This document shows positions 48,975 through 60,440 of a stretch of 64,000 nt of DNA, piece by piece. The DNA comes from Liolophura sinensis. Its lineage: Eukaryota; Mollusca; Polyplacophora; Chitonida; Chitonidae. The translations under genes were made by a program, and so were the position numbers. The DNA is taken from positions 18,525,717 through 18,589,716 of the forward strand of contig NC_088305.1 of NCBI RefSeq assembly GCF_032854445.1, written 5' to 3'. The notes below the pieces were generated by a model. It worked only from the letters and a program-made list of their open reading frames with translations. It did not search any database and was not told where the DNA came from. Positions within the stretch are counted from its first letter, which is position 1. Each line of letters opens with the position of its first letter.

Positions 48975-49604
48975 ATGTCTTACCATACAGAGGCTGCGTT
49001 AAGCATGAAGACCACTGACGGTATGATGCCGGACAACGAAGGTGGAGCGTACGGTTACAGTCTATCTTACCCGTCCCAGTACGGATCCAAATATCACCGT
49101 TACGGTCTCGAACCCACGACTTCGGAACACTACAATTACCCGTCGGCCGTTCAGGGAATGACCCCATCCGAGTTGATGCCGGGATATACGTACCCCATGT
49201 CTTTCGCATCCATGCCGCATTTCCCCAGCGCCTTGTCCCCTGGGATGGACCGCTACACCTTGGGCCCCAATGGTAAGCCCAAGAGAAGACGGGTGCAGAC
49301 TGTGGCGCAAAGAAGAGCAGCGAATATCAGGGAGAGACGACGAATGTTCAACTTGAACTCGGCATTTGATTCTCTACGAGGTAAGGTCCCAACTTTCGCC
49401 TACGAGAAGAGACTGTCCAGGATTGAAACTCTTCGCCTGGCCATTACTTACATTGCCTTCATGGCAGATCTCGTTAAGGGCAAAGAACCAGACAAGATAA
49501 AATTACACAAACTGAAAACAGTGGCTTTGGACGATGGGAAATATTCGGACGATGAGCACTCCATGGATGATTCCTTAGATAAAGACCCAGATGTGTCTCC
49601 TTAA
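48975..49604 (+). CDS. FERD3L: Fer3/FERD3L-type bHLH transcription factor, copy B (209 aa, single exon)
   Basis: Seen: bHLH domain at residues about 111-168, with basic core [12 protein letters not shown], helix 1 starting [11 protein letters not shown], loop [16 protein letters not shown] and helix 2 [14 protein letters not shown]. This matches the Fer3/FERD3L signature more closely than copy A. A basic stretch KPKRRR (101-106) precedes the domain in the same place as in copy A. The N-terminus is Tyr/Pro/Gly/Met-rich (residues 24-93). The C-terminus is acidic ([15 protein letters not shown]). After helix 2 both proteins have a GK-x-P segment ([10 protein letters not shown] here, [10 protein letters not shown] in copy A), so the shared homology extends beyond the bHLH. 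The chosen ATG follows an in-frame TGA at 48927-48929 and has G at -3. Expected role, from the family: nuclear E-box-binding factor in neural progenitors, working with class I bHLH partners. I infer B is the conserved copy and A the diverging duplicate; a tree would decide. Confidence 0.94.
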   Translation: MSYHTEAALSMKTTDGMMPDNEGGAYGYSLSYPSQYGSKYHRYGLEPTTSEHYNYPSAVQGMTPSELMPGYTYPMSFASMPHFPSALSPGMDRYTLGPNGKPKRRRVQTVAQRRAANIRERRRMFNLNSAFDSLRGKVPTFAYEKRLSRIETLRLAITYIAFMADLVKGKEPDKIKLHKLKTVALDDGKYSDDEHSMDDSLDKDPDVSP

Positions 49605-50456
49605 AAAGTTCACAGCTTATTTCTGACATCGAAAACAAAATATTACATACAAGTTCGAGAAAACTATTTTCGGGACTTTGTCGTGAGAGACAACAACAGT
49701 TTTCAGTGATCGGGAGAAGTGCAGTGAGAGGGCTAAACACAGTGGGATTGTGTCATATGTGAAATATTATGTGAAGTTTAAAGTGTTTAATATTATAACT
49801 TGTGCAAAAATTCGTCACTTGTATTTAACATTGGAAGTAGGAGCTGAGACGTGCGAGATGAAATCTTGAAAGTTGGGCGTCGAGGCCGGAAATGTGCAAT
49901 GCCATCTTATTTATACTAAATGTATGTATATATCTTTATTTCATAAATTCTATTTTTATTTCCATTGACATTGTGCTTTGATAGTGCCGATTTTCAACTG
50001 AAAATGAGCTACGAATTACTGAACATTGTATGTATTTATTATTTATTTGCATGCAGAGGTCTCGAGATAAGTAAATCACACGAGAGTGTTATAAACGATA
50101 AATACTTTTTTCTTTGTGTTCTTTTCTCGTAAGAAATATTCTACGCAGTCTATGTACATACTGGTTTTCTTTCGTGTTGGATATTCACTGCAAACAGGAA
50201 AACGCCACCGCGAGTTCCTTAGCAGGTATTATTAGTGAAACATTTCAGCATAAACTGCATGGGGGTTTCTGTTATAAACTGGTTAACAATTTTTTCAGGT
50301 GTTTGTTTAATCGTATATTTTGTTCAAATTTATCACACCATAACGCCGAGGCACGATCGTTCAAAGAAATTAAATTAAAGTGTGTTAAAAAGATCACAGA
50401 TGCTGCAAAATATTTTTTCATCAAAAAGCTTTAAAGTAATTAGGAAATCAAATAAA
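49605..50456 (+). other. Presumed 3' UTR of copy B
   Basis: AT-rich with an AU-rich cluster near 50030-50048 (tatttattatttatttgc), which in mRNAs can promote turnover. The first clear poly(A) signal is AATAAA at 50451-50456. Confidence 0.45.
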
Positions 50457-50665
50457 TCCTCAAAAAACTATAATATTTCAACATAAATTGATGATTCCAT
50501 CTTATAATATCTATTGCAACGTCTGTTACAAATATATTCCGGCTCCTTCAGCATTAAGTTGACGGAAAAATGAAGTTGTGTATTTTTTAGGAAATGAAAC
50601 AAAATATTTATTATACTTCGAACCGTTGTCACCTATAGACTGAAGCTGCATCACATTCATTGCTG

Positions 50666-50870
50666 CAGAGGGTATCTGTGGCCGAGTGGTTAGCTCGCTG
50701 TCACAACACAATGACCTAAGAGCCTCTCACTAATGCGTTCGCTGTGAGTTTAAATCCGGCTGATGCTGATTTCCTCTCTTGTCATATTTACGTTGAAAGA
50801 TCTGTCAGCAACCAGCGGATGGTTGTGGGTTTATCCTTGGTAGCCATTTAGTATAAGACTAAACTTATGT
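50666..50870 (+). mobile_element. SINE-A copy with intact tRNA-like head
   Basis: A box tggccgagtgg at 50679-50689 and B-box region gtgagtttaaatccgg at 50743-50758, followed by the diverged body agcaaccagcggatggttgt. The A box resembles tRNA-Leu/Ser, supporting a tRNA origin of the family. Confidence 0.85.
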
Positions 50871-51189
50871 CTTCAGAACAAAACACTCCATTTCTGTTTT
50901 TTTTTTCTATTTTAACACATTTTATTTTTATTTTAGCAAGCCTGCTTATTGGTAACATCTGTGATCGAGGCGCTGGGGGAATGTAAATTATACTTCTGTA
51001 ACCGTGGAGACCCCCCCCCTTCCCACAAACCTCCCCTCAACGTGCATACACTTAAATACCCGACCCCTGTACCATATGTTCTCGTAATGCTATGGTTTAT
51101 TCATTCATTCGTCAACTCATACTGACCATGCAGGGCCCATTTACAGATTTGATATACCAATAAACAAAATTTGACTTATTTATTTATTT

Positions 51190-51290
51190 TTTGGTCTGAC
51201 ACTTAAAATATTGCTCTCCGTGTCATAAATATCGCATGGAGTATATACAAAACCCCACGACCATCCGCAGGCTGTTGCAGGCCTTCTGAC
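51190..51290 (-). mobile_element. Diverged SINE-A fragment
   Basis: Only the block ccccacgaccatccgcaggc is well preserved. Confidence 0.6.
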
Positions 51291-51714
51291 GTAGGTAACA
51301 TATGTCCAAGCTAATATGCATGTATTTCAAAATGTACATTCGTTTGGTTGCGATAGGCTTTATGAAAGAGAAATTCCACCATTTTACCGTTGTAAGACTA
51401 TATTTGAAATACTTTCTCACCTTAAAAGAAGTGGCTCTAATATGACTAATCTAGATAGGGAAAAGACAAAATGTTAATCTTAACTGTTTCCGAATATACG
51501 ATTTCTGGAGAAGAGTGTTTACCACAAAATAAAGGTTTAACTAAATGAACACAATGTAACACTTTTACAAGTGTCAGTAAACGATCAGGAATGAGTCTCT
51601 GCATATACTTGTGTGCGAAAAACAATATACCGAACTGAGTCACTCTATTCTCCACGTTTGTAATTTTTTCAGATGACATTTTAAAAAGCCATGAAATCAC
51701 TGCTATAATTTGTC

Positions 51715-51850
51715 TAATTGTTTATTTGATCGTTGTTTCAACGCCATATTCAGTTAATTCTCACTTACAAGATGGCAGTCAATTTTACAGCCGGTGGAGT
51801 ACATGTTCGGGACAAACCACCGACCATTGGCAAGTTACTAGTAATCTTTT
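51715..51850 (-). mobile_element. SINE-A' subfamily copy
   Basis: Shares with 55960-56115 a variant body (cagtcaattttacagccggt, gacaaaccaccgaccattgg) distinct from the main SINE-A. Confidence 0.65.
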
Positions 51851-51960
51851 CCACCTTTGACGCACAGGTATTTTGAGCACAATATTGTTGGATGAAAAGT
51901 GGTTCTTACCGGAGTCGAACACTTATTGTCACCATGGGGTCGTGGAAATAGAGTTAAAAC

Positions 51961-52431
51961 TACACTGAGAGAAAACTTTAGGTCAATTGAGCTAATTCAT
52001 CTACGAAAACCGAGTTCATATGACCTGGCCCCAGAGTCACAAAGCAATCTTAGACTACTAAAGTCAGACTTAGTCTCAACTTGTGGTATAATTTCTGAGC
52101 TAATTTTTTTAGCTTAAGGGATGTAAGTGTAGGACGAATCTAAGTATTAAAATAACAATTTCTAAGGTAAGCTACAATTGCATAACAGTAAACGCTTTTG
52201 AAGTTAAGTCTAAGTCTGAATTAAGTCTAAGACAGTTTCATGATCCTGGGGCCAGGTCAGTTGAGTCATGAAACTCGTCTGATTATACTGGTAACTCACT
52301 TGGATAGCCGGAATACTCACAGGACTCTTTCACGACTAAACTAATCTGGTGGCTCACTTTTCTGAGTTGAACTATCTCGATTGCATAACTCAGATTTTGA
52401 TTCAGTTGACCCAGACTTTTCTCTCAGTGTA
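51961..52431. mobile_element. TA-flanked MITE carrying a nested MITE
   Basis: Outer ends tacactgagagaaaac and the complementary ttttctctcagtgta mirror each other for about 35 bases with few mismatches. The element is bounded by TA, as for Tc1/mariner-type insertions. Confidence 0.8.
52020..52260. mobile_element. Inner palindromic MITE
   Basis: Ends tgacctggccccagagtcac and the complementary cctggggccaggtca. Inside, cttagact/aagtctaag motifs repeat symmetrically, so a single strand would fold into a long hairpin. Confidence 0.8.
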
Positions 52432-52597
52432 TAAATATTTCAACACTGGCACTTTTCCCGTGCAAAACGATAAATACCTCACGCGAGCGTTATGATAGTG
52501 ACTAAAATTTTAATAAGGAAGAAATGGGCGTAAATCAAAATATTAAGATAGTGTTTCACTCCAACCTTCACAATATGAAAGACTACAGATTAACCGA

Positions 52598-52785
52598 TTA
52601 AAACCATACAGAGCAGCGACAACAGTCTGATAGTTTGCATATGGTCAGACGTATCGGGTGGAATCAGTTAGGGTTTAACCTGCCGACCAATAGCACCATT
52701 GCTTAAGCAGAATTAGGGAAACGGCACAGTGATGTTAACTGCTATTTATTAGATCTCACCGGTCTAGAATTTCTTACTGTTAAAA
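52598..52785 (-). repeat. Family-C repeat (inverted)
   Basis: gagcagcgacaacagtctga, gcttaagcagaattaggg and tattagatctcaccggtct, the complement of the family-C order. Confidence 0.65.
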
Positions 52786-53724
52786 TTAGGTTAACAGCTA
52801 CAGAGTCGCCACCCACAAGAAACCATCTTTGGCATTCTGGACAAGGGGGATCGACAAGCTCTGATCGATGTTCGTTCTCTTGAAATTGGTTAAATGTTGG
52901 ATTAACTTTGACTGGCCAAGGGGGTTTGGTCTGAGAAGCTACTCTTACTTCTCCGGTCGTCAATTATAAATGGTTATCAGTAGTCTTTGTCGATGCTTGA
53001 TTCGGCAGGGAACATTGCCAATGGAAACCCAGTGGGTCCGACCTTTGTACACCCTTTTGTTCCGGTCAGCAACACGTCAAAGCTTCAGTACTGATCTTCT
53101 TTTGCTCTTTAAACAAAAAGGTTCTGTAGCACTACAGCAAAAGAGCAGAGTGTTTTAACACAACTTGGAACCGGGCTGTGTATAGGTGAAAAAAACTATT
53201 CTTTATCTGTTGGGATAAATGTTAAAAACAAGCGTTTGAAATGCTAGGTGTCCTCGTATGTTACATACACAATGAAATCATGTGACGAAATGACGTCATA
53301 AAATCATGTTACCGTTATACTAAGACGGGGTGATGTTACTGAGAAAGTTATAAAGACTTCAAACATTGTTGTTTTTTTTTGGGTAGCATCATAAGTGAAA
53401 TAAGCACATATCTGTATTAGTTTTGATGCCAAAACATAAACTGATGTCAATATAAAAACATCAGTTAAAAAAGAAAAAAATGACCGCTATCGTATAGGTA
53501 AAAACTGCTTGACCGAGGCGTTAATCCATCAATCAATAAATACAAATAAAGAAGGTAGGTCTCCGTCAAAATATGTAATACAATGTGCTAACGATCAAAA
53601 AGTCCTAGATATACTCATGCAAAACATGCGCATCCATAACAAAAGTAAGGGTCACACAGTTATCCGGTGACAAACATGGAAAACAGATGTTGCTAGCGTC
53701 GCCTGACCGACGTGCATGTATAAT
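52786..53724. other. Unique intergenic DNA
   Basis: Nothing recognised. Confidence 0.5.
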
Positions 53725-53832
53725 AATAATGATGATGATGCTGATGCTGATGATGATGATGAGGAGGAGCAGGAGGAGGAGGAGGGTAACAAAAACAACA
53801 ACAAAAACAACAACAACAACAATAATAATAAT
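53725..53832 (+). repeat. Compound trinucleotide microsatellite
   Basis: (ATG)n with CTG interruptions, then (GAG/AGG)n, then (AAC)n and (AAT)n in succession. Confidence 0.95.
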
Positions 53833-55109
53833 ACAACTTCAAATCAGACTTTCAGTCCATAGAAAGAGGGTGATAATTTAGGGTAAGCGTTAGAAGAGCA
53901 AGAGCAATTCCTTGAATAATTATGGAATTGTAAACAGAACATCACGCCATTTATTACGCACTGTGATACATGTGATTTCCACAGATGTTTATAGTCATAA
54001 TAACTGAATTTTAAAACAGTTTGGTTCAGCTCGTACAGTACATCGTTTTCCGCGCTAACGCTGCAGTGTTTCTGTACTATACCTGTAAGTCTCCAGTCAG
54101 CACCCGTATGTAAGCAAATGTCAGAAAATAGCACATATATGACATTAGACTTTAAAGGTGGAAATGAGTTTTGAGAGTTCGTCATTTAATGTGTTGGATG
54201 TGACACTCAACGCTTCCCCCGCTACAAACTTTTAAGTAATGCTATATTCATAAATAAGGACGACCAGCATTATAATTTCTCATCAAACGAATATTTTCGA
54301 AATTGAAGTATTTGTACCTCCCCCCCCCCCCGATCCATAAACTAACAGACAAACAGCAAAACCATTCTGAAGATAGTCCACAACCCTTTCTATATCAAAG
54401 ACCGTTATACCATGCAAATTAGCCTGCATCTGGTTCTATGCACTACACTTGCCCGATACATGTGGAAAATTATAGCTTACAATTTTAGCGTATTGAGATG
54501 AACAGATATGATGGAGTTAAAATAAAATATAGTATTCATGATCGGTATCAGCAATTTATCGATTTAAACTAGTGGCTAGTGTTTCTTCTTTCTTTATTTT
54601 GCATTTTGAAAGCCTTTAACACTACTGAATACCCGTTCACGTGTTCATGTAAATTTCACACGAGCCGCAAACTGGCATGACAGGTAATTTACCAACACCT
54701 GTGGCTTCCCTGTAGTCTGAAAACTGCATTTTCGACTTTACCTGTAGCGGCTAATCTAGACAGCGCTGCAACAGCTGTGCAGATAATTCTGCAATGCCCT
54801 TAATCAATTGTCGGCCATAATATGACGGTGTTTTTGCTAGGATCGATCGTCCTAAGAGAAGATATGCCTATATTTTAAGTTAAAGCTCGATAAACGCTTC
54901 GAAATATCCGTAACATACGACGCTATAAATCAAATTGCCTTATCAACATCTGCGCATGCGCTGTTTGGCGGTGCACAGTCATACCCTACGAAGTATTCCC
55001 AAATTTCGGGCCATATACACATTTGTAATCACAAAGTTTTAGAAGTGGCATTAAATATTTAAATAGAGCCTTATTTTATACTGAGCGCAAAAGTCACACA
55101 GCGTGGACA
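53833..55109. other. Unique intergenic DNA
   Basis: A C-run lies near 54320. No gene recognised. Confidence 0.5.
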
Positions 55110-55342
55110 TATTAAAAATAACCTGTTAATTTTAACGGAAAGTCTGTTGTCTGAGTAACGCCAGAATGCACAATGTATTCTGTGTTTATTAGATAATACT
55201 GTGTCATATTCACCATAATATCATAAACCTAGGATAATCTTTATGATAAATTAATGGAATATGTGTGTTATAGTTAACGGAATAAAACAGAATATAGTTT
55301 AGCATTAACAGACTTTCTGCTGAATTTAACGTTATTTTTGAG
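55110..55342. mobile_element. MITE family E, copy 1 (diverged)
   Basis: acctgttaattttaacggaa with tctgttgtctgagtaacgcc at one end, mirrored by acagactttctgctgaattt at the other. Confidence 0.7.
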
Positions 55343-55570
55343 AGAAGCAAATTAAATAGTTTAACTACTCTCTACCTAGTATGTGCCTTACATCCGTACG
55401 GCATCGCGTTGTGGTCATTGGTGAGAGAGAATCCAGTCAAATATAAGTTATAGAACAAAGGTATCGTCAAATCATGGTATGATGACACCAAATAAGCTGA
55501 TTTATATTGCTACCAGGTGTTTATACATCGGAGGTGAGGATTGAATTGTATCTGCCAATTCTGCTTGAAC

Positions 55571-55814
55571 TACACTCAAAAAATTAATCTGTTAACAGTC
55601 TGTTATCGGAGTGATGCTAGAATACATTCAGTTCTTGCAGTAGATTATTCTGTTAAATATGACACACATATTCTGTTAATTCACCATTCTATTAGACGAA
55701 CGGGATATTATGTTGAATGTGACACAATATTGTGTTATAATAACAGAATAATTTCTAGTATCACTCAGACAACTAACTTTCTGTTAAATTTAACAGATTA
55801 CTATTTTGAGTGTA
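55571..55814. mobile_element. MITE family E, copy 2 (best preserved)
   Basis: Ends tacactcaaaaaattaatct and ctattttgagtgta; about 55 bases of imperfect terminal inverted repeat include gtgatgctagaat against tctagtatcactc. TA-bounded, 244 bp. Confidence 0.82.
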
Positions 55815-55959
55815 AATTAGGCATAATGTGTAATAAATACATGAATATGATGACGACAGAGATCTCATTTATAAGTTTATTTCATTTTCTTTACCAAATA
55901 ACAAAAGAAAGCAAAAACTTTAGAAAATAGAAAATATTAAATGATATTTAACTCGGTCT

Positions 55960-56115
55960 TTTAAATTTGATTAATGTTTAACGCTACACTTATTTTTAAA
56001 TCACTTGTACGATGTCGATCAGTTTTATGAGTGGAGGAAATATTTGTGCCCGGGGTAAACCACCTACCATTGGTACGTCACTGACGAACCTTCCAGCATG
56101 TCAACTGCGGATACA
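55960..56115 (-). mobile_element. SINE-A' subfamily copy
   Basis: ttgattaatgtttaacgct, gatcagttttatgagtggag and cccggggtaaaccacc. Confidence 0.7.
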
Positions 56116-56182
56116 TACATCACATATTGGCGGACGACAAATGGTCTTCAACGAGCACACTTGCGTCATCCACCAATGTGCT

Positions 56183-56459
56183 TACACTCATAATCTTATC
56201 TGTTAATTTTAACAGAAAGTCTGAGTGATGTTACCTGAGTGATGTTAAAATGTAGTCTGCTGTTGTAACAGGTTATTCTGTTAAAGTAACAGACATATTC
56301 TACGAATTAAACATACATATTGTATTAGGCTAACAATAATGTTCAATCTGATTATGCTGAGTATTATGCTATAATAACAGAATACATTTCAGCATCACTC
56401 AAACAACAGACTTTCAGTTAAAATTAACAGATTAATTTTTTGAGCGTGAACAGTCTCGG
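56183..56459. mobile_element. MITE family E, copy 3
   Basis: tacactcataatcttatctg at the left, mirrored by acagattaattttttgagcg at the right; the internal gagtgatgtta motif is duplicated. Confidence 0.78.
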
Positions 56460-56964
56460 ACATGCAGTGTTAGTATGCATATGCCATAAGCATCTTCTAA
56501 TTCTTTGTAATTTCAAACAAAAAAACTTAACCTGTTGGCAATTGTGAGATTATCGGCAATTCAAGAGGTGCTGGAATTTACATCAAATCTTGTTGTAAAC
56601 CACGGTCTGAGTGACAGAATTTCTGACTTTCACTCGAACTTTTTTATTTTCTTGTATTCTCACAACCCATCTCTGTTCGTACTTTGCTCTACAACCACAA
56701 TTCGGATGATCGTGGGTTACCCCCTGTTTTTGATGTGTGTAAGATTTCGCATTTTCTCTCGCATTAGATTCTCCACGTGTGGTTTCTCAAATAATGGCAA
56801 TAATTATCTAGCATTTTCAACACGTTTATAAGAATACTTGTACACATCGCTGAACATGTTCTTAGATAATTTATTTATTATTTTAACCTCATATTTTCAC
56901 CCAACTGAATCTAATTTGTTAATAAATTAATAATGTTGCTGTTTTTTTTTTAATCGAGTGGTGT
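56460..56964. other. Unique intergenic DNA
   Basis: Nothing recognised. Confidence 0.5.
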
Positions 56965-57210
56965 CCGAGTAGCAGCGACGACAGTGTGATAGTTTGCAAA
57001 TAATCACACGTAATCAATGAAACACTGCTCTTGTCAACTTTCCTCTTAAAGTTTTATTCTTAATGTTCATGTAAATGCCAAAAATGTGGCAACTTTTTAC
57101 ACGCTGTTTATATACATAACTTAAGCAGAATTAGGTCAACAAAATGCAGCGATGTTAAATACAGTTTGTTAAAGTTTACTGGCCTTGAATTTTTCAAAAT
57201 GCTTTCATCA
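56965..57210 (-). repeat. Family-C repeat (inverted)
   Basis: gcagcgacgacagtgtgata, aaagttttattcttaatgtt and cttaagcagaattagg. A + fragment of the same family (gccagctatcacactcaggt) lies at about 57378-57430. Confidence 0.65.
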
Positions 57211-57839
57211 TATCATTAATAAACGTTTATCATTAAAACTGTACATATGGACCAGGCCTCGACATTCCTCCCCCACCAGCTGAATCCTGGTTTTTACAGG
57301 TGTATCATACAGAAGAGGGTAAAAGCATTCTTTTGGAACTCTAAGGAAAACACGAGATGCAGGTACATTCCCAGCCTTTGCCAGCTATCACACTCAGGTC
57401 GCTGCTTTGGTTTTCCTCTCTATGATTTACGTGTTAATTATATTGTATTCCTGAAGAAACAAGGATTCTGCTGGTGGACTAAGCATCCACGAGGCTCGCG
57501 GCCACTTTTCAAAGCACCATACGTGATTTTTTATCGTACATTTGTAGTACAACTTCCTCTTTTAAAGTCTTAGATGTGACTCGACCGATAAAAATGGAGA
57601 AATTTTTTTCCTCAACATGTGTGTTCGTGCTAAGTGCGAATTATATTTCACACCAAAAAAAAAAATTTTAATATCTTTATAATTAATCGTTATTCTATTT
57701 ACGGACGTTGATGTTAATTTTACAACGGCCTGGCATAAACGGTTTTAGTATCCACAATTCACAATGACACACAGAACGGAACAATCTTAAGGGAGTAAAT
57801 AAAACCAGCATGTCAATAATTCTATTGGTATTTGGGTGT
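57211..57839. other. Unique intergenic DNA
   Basis: Nothing further recognised. Confidence 0.45.
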
Positions 57840-58440
57840 TCCCGATGGGGTTAGGGACAATTTAGCTTCCTTGCAGGCCTGCTGTGACTGATTGACCTTG
57901 AATGGCTAAATGGTGTAATATCCACTAACAAGCTAGACAGAACCAGGTAACATATGTCACGGTGAATAGTTTCTGCTCCGAATTATACAGCCCTGAATTG
58001 GGAGAGTGCATCAGGCGGAGTACTGGTGAAAGATGTTCCCAGGACGCCAGAGTATGCTTCCCGCTGAGCCCTTGTGTAGTGTCAGTTAGTACTGGAGCTA
58101 ATCTTATCAATGACTATAAACATATTCAAAGTACGCTTCGGCCAAGGCGGAGTGGTGTCAGCTTGTACCGCTATTTCAACAACACATCCTTCTGATCGAT
58201 AATTTACACACATTTAGCTGATTACTTCCCAATTTCTTTTGGCGCCTCTGTTTAGAGACGAGAACAAGACGGCTTGAAAGGAAAAGCCTGTGAGGATTTG
58301 ATGGGAGTTGGGGTGGGGGAGGGAAATATAACGGATCATCATTGAATGCAGCCCTTCAAACGAATAATGATTATGCTAATGAAGTGTCTCGGCGAATAGG
58401 GGGAGCTGTGTGAGATGTACCCCGTAAGAAGTCTTGCAAG
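57840..58440. promoter_or_regulatory. Candidate regulatory block
   Basis: Repeat-free, mixed composition, with a palindromic homeodomain site TAATGATTA (58365-58373) overlapping an octamer-like ATGCTAAT (58373-58380), plus a G-rich run near 58305-58322. Confidence 0.22.
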
Positions 58441-58561
58441 TGTGACCAGCTGGTTTTTAAACAGAGAACGTTGCTTTGAAGTAAAAGATGGCTGTCTTTT
58501 ACTTTCAGTGGATCCAGATTACCGTGTGAATCTCAGTAGATCTTGGATAGAAAGCATACCC

Positions 58562-58792
58562 TATTTATTTATTTGATTGGTATTTTACGCCGAAATCAAG
58601 AATACTTCACGTATACGACGGTGGCAAGCAATGTGGTGGGAAGAATCCGCGGGGTTGTTGACAGATCTTTACGCTTACGACCGAAGAGGCAGCCAACATA
58701 AACTGGACTTTAACTCACGAATACTGATGGGGCGCCCCTGATTTACTTTGCGGCGCGAGCTGGCTAACCACTCAGCCATGGGGGTGTCTGCA
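58562..58792 (-). mobile_element. SINE-A copy, near full length including tRNA head
   Basis: Tail tatttatttatttgattgg, body cgtatacgacggtggcaagc, gactttaactcacg (B-box complement) and gctggctaaccactcagcca (A-box complement). Confidence 0.9.
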
Positions 58793-59302
58793 GTCTATTT
58801 AATGCACGAATGTAAAGCTTAGATATTTCTGTCGCAAAACTGACTCCAAAAAATTCGGTTGAAAGAATAAAATCTGAAGTAACAAACGCAAATACGCAAA
58901 ATCTGCGACATCCCGCAAGATTTGGTGTTCAGCCCACGCGTTAAGTGAATGCGCCATGTCAATAATTAGGATGTTAAAAGTTTGAAGTAGGCCCATCTTT
59001 ACAGAAAGGGTGTCCCAAAAAAATTTGGCCGGCGGATGGATATACCGACTGACAGCTGGACAGAACGACGTAAAACACCGTTTGACCTGGAGCTAAAAAT
59101 TCTGAATTTACACAGAAAGAAAAACAAGAGGAAGTCGTGGAGTTACTTCTCAGATGTTCAGTTGGTGTGAACAGGAGATCCTTCAATGACGTCATGTCCA
59201 CTACCACGTGATATAAACAGTGACATGAACTCCCAAACTAATATAAAAGGCTACATAGAGCATGGAGTTAGGATTTTCTAATTGTACATGTAAATGCTGA
59301 AA
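58793..59302. other. Unique intergenic DNA
   Basis: Nothing recognised. Confidence 0.5.
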
Positions 59303-59418
59303 CAGTACCAAATGATACGCCCCCTTGGTACCATGGCTAACCGTACCAAATGACACGCCCCTTAGTGCCATGGCACACCGTACCAAATGACACGCCCCCT
59401 GGTACCATGGTAAACCAT
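59303..59418 (+). repeat. 38-bp tandem repeat, three copies
   Basis: gtaccaaatgacacgccccc plus ttggtaccatgg recurs at 59305, 59343 and 59380. Confidence 0.92.
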
Positions 59419-59858
59419 GGCAAAATAGAGTATTGAAGTTAATTGCAACATACTCGATGTCACTGGTCCTTAATTGCTCAAAATGTTGCATTCTCGAACA
59501 GTCGAATTATTTTAAATATACAGCTTAGGATAGCTTAGGAAATGTTTGTTATGTCTTTTTTCTTTTTAAATATCAACTTCAGTGTTCAATACTTTAAAAG
59601 AGTAGTGGACTCGCTCTTGCTGTTCATGGTTTTTTCTATCTTTTAAGGTCGTTTACTCTGGGGTAGTCCTTTATGTCATCTAACGTGCGTTGAAAACCTC
59701 TTATGTACCTCCAATATTTAGTGCAATGTGCCAATGTTCACCAATATTCACCAGTAGCTCGCAAAAACTGGATGTGTTCCGCTTTCGTCCACACTTAGAA
59801 CTGATTTCCATCATAGAGGTTAATCAGAGTTGAGTATGGTGCTATCCAACATATAATA

Positions 59859-59889
<31 letters not shown>

Positions 59890-60324
59890 ATTTCAAAAGA
59901 ATGTACGGGCACACTGGAATCAAGGCATACGCTCATGAGAAGATCAGAAGTTATATTTTAAATTTTAACATGCCGTATCAAGTATTTCAATATATTTTGA
60001 TCAGCTTGATTTGATCAAGTAAAAGTATTTCCATAGTTTAAAGTCCCATCAGCAGTAATTCAACAATATCTCGGCGATAATTGATAAAATGTTCATTCTG
60101 AATTCACCTGTAAAAAGTCTAAATGCTGTGTTCTTGTTCAAGCCGTTAGTTTAACGATGGTATTAACACAATGCACTGTTTAAAGATCAGAGAAAACTCA
60201 TACTGTAGAGCATTCAGATTTGCTCTCTAAAAATGTGTTGTATATTCGATACAAAACCCGAGGGTTGCAAAACATCCTCCAAATACGAAAGTAATTATAC
60301 AGGTATCTGGTATTGCTAAGAGGT
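59419..60324. other. Unique DNA with an (AAAT)n run
   Basis: An AAAT microsatellite lies at 59860-59892. No gene recognised. Confidence 0.5.
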
Positions 60325-60440
60325 AAAAGCATTAAATTATCAAATTACATTTTAAATTACACCCTCAAAGAAGAGAAAAGAAACCGCAGAGCTGAATTGA
60401 CGGAGTCACTGTGACATGACTGTCTGGGCTGGTCGCGTTA
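60325..60440 (+). repeat. Diverged copy of part of the 62.3-kb duplicated unit
   Basis: attaaattatcaaattacat, aaattacaccctcaaagaag and gacggagtcactgtgacatg correspond to 62765-62870. Confidence 0.75.

Noticed and set aside
50666-50760. Stand-alone tRNA gene (A and B boxes present)
   Set aside because: No cloverleaf could be completed, and the sequence continues into the SINE-A body; it is a SINE head. The same applies to the heads at 58740-58792 and 34580-34650.
53687-53881. Met/Arg/Thr-rich frame
   Set aside because: Entirely a translation of the ATG/GAG/AAC microsatellite.
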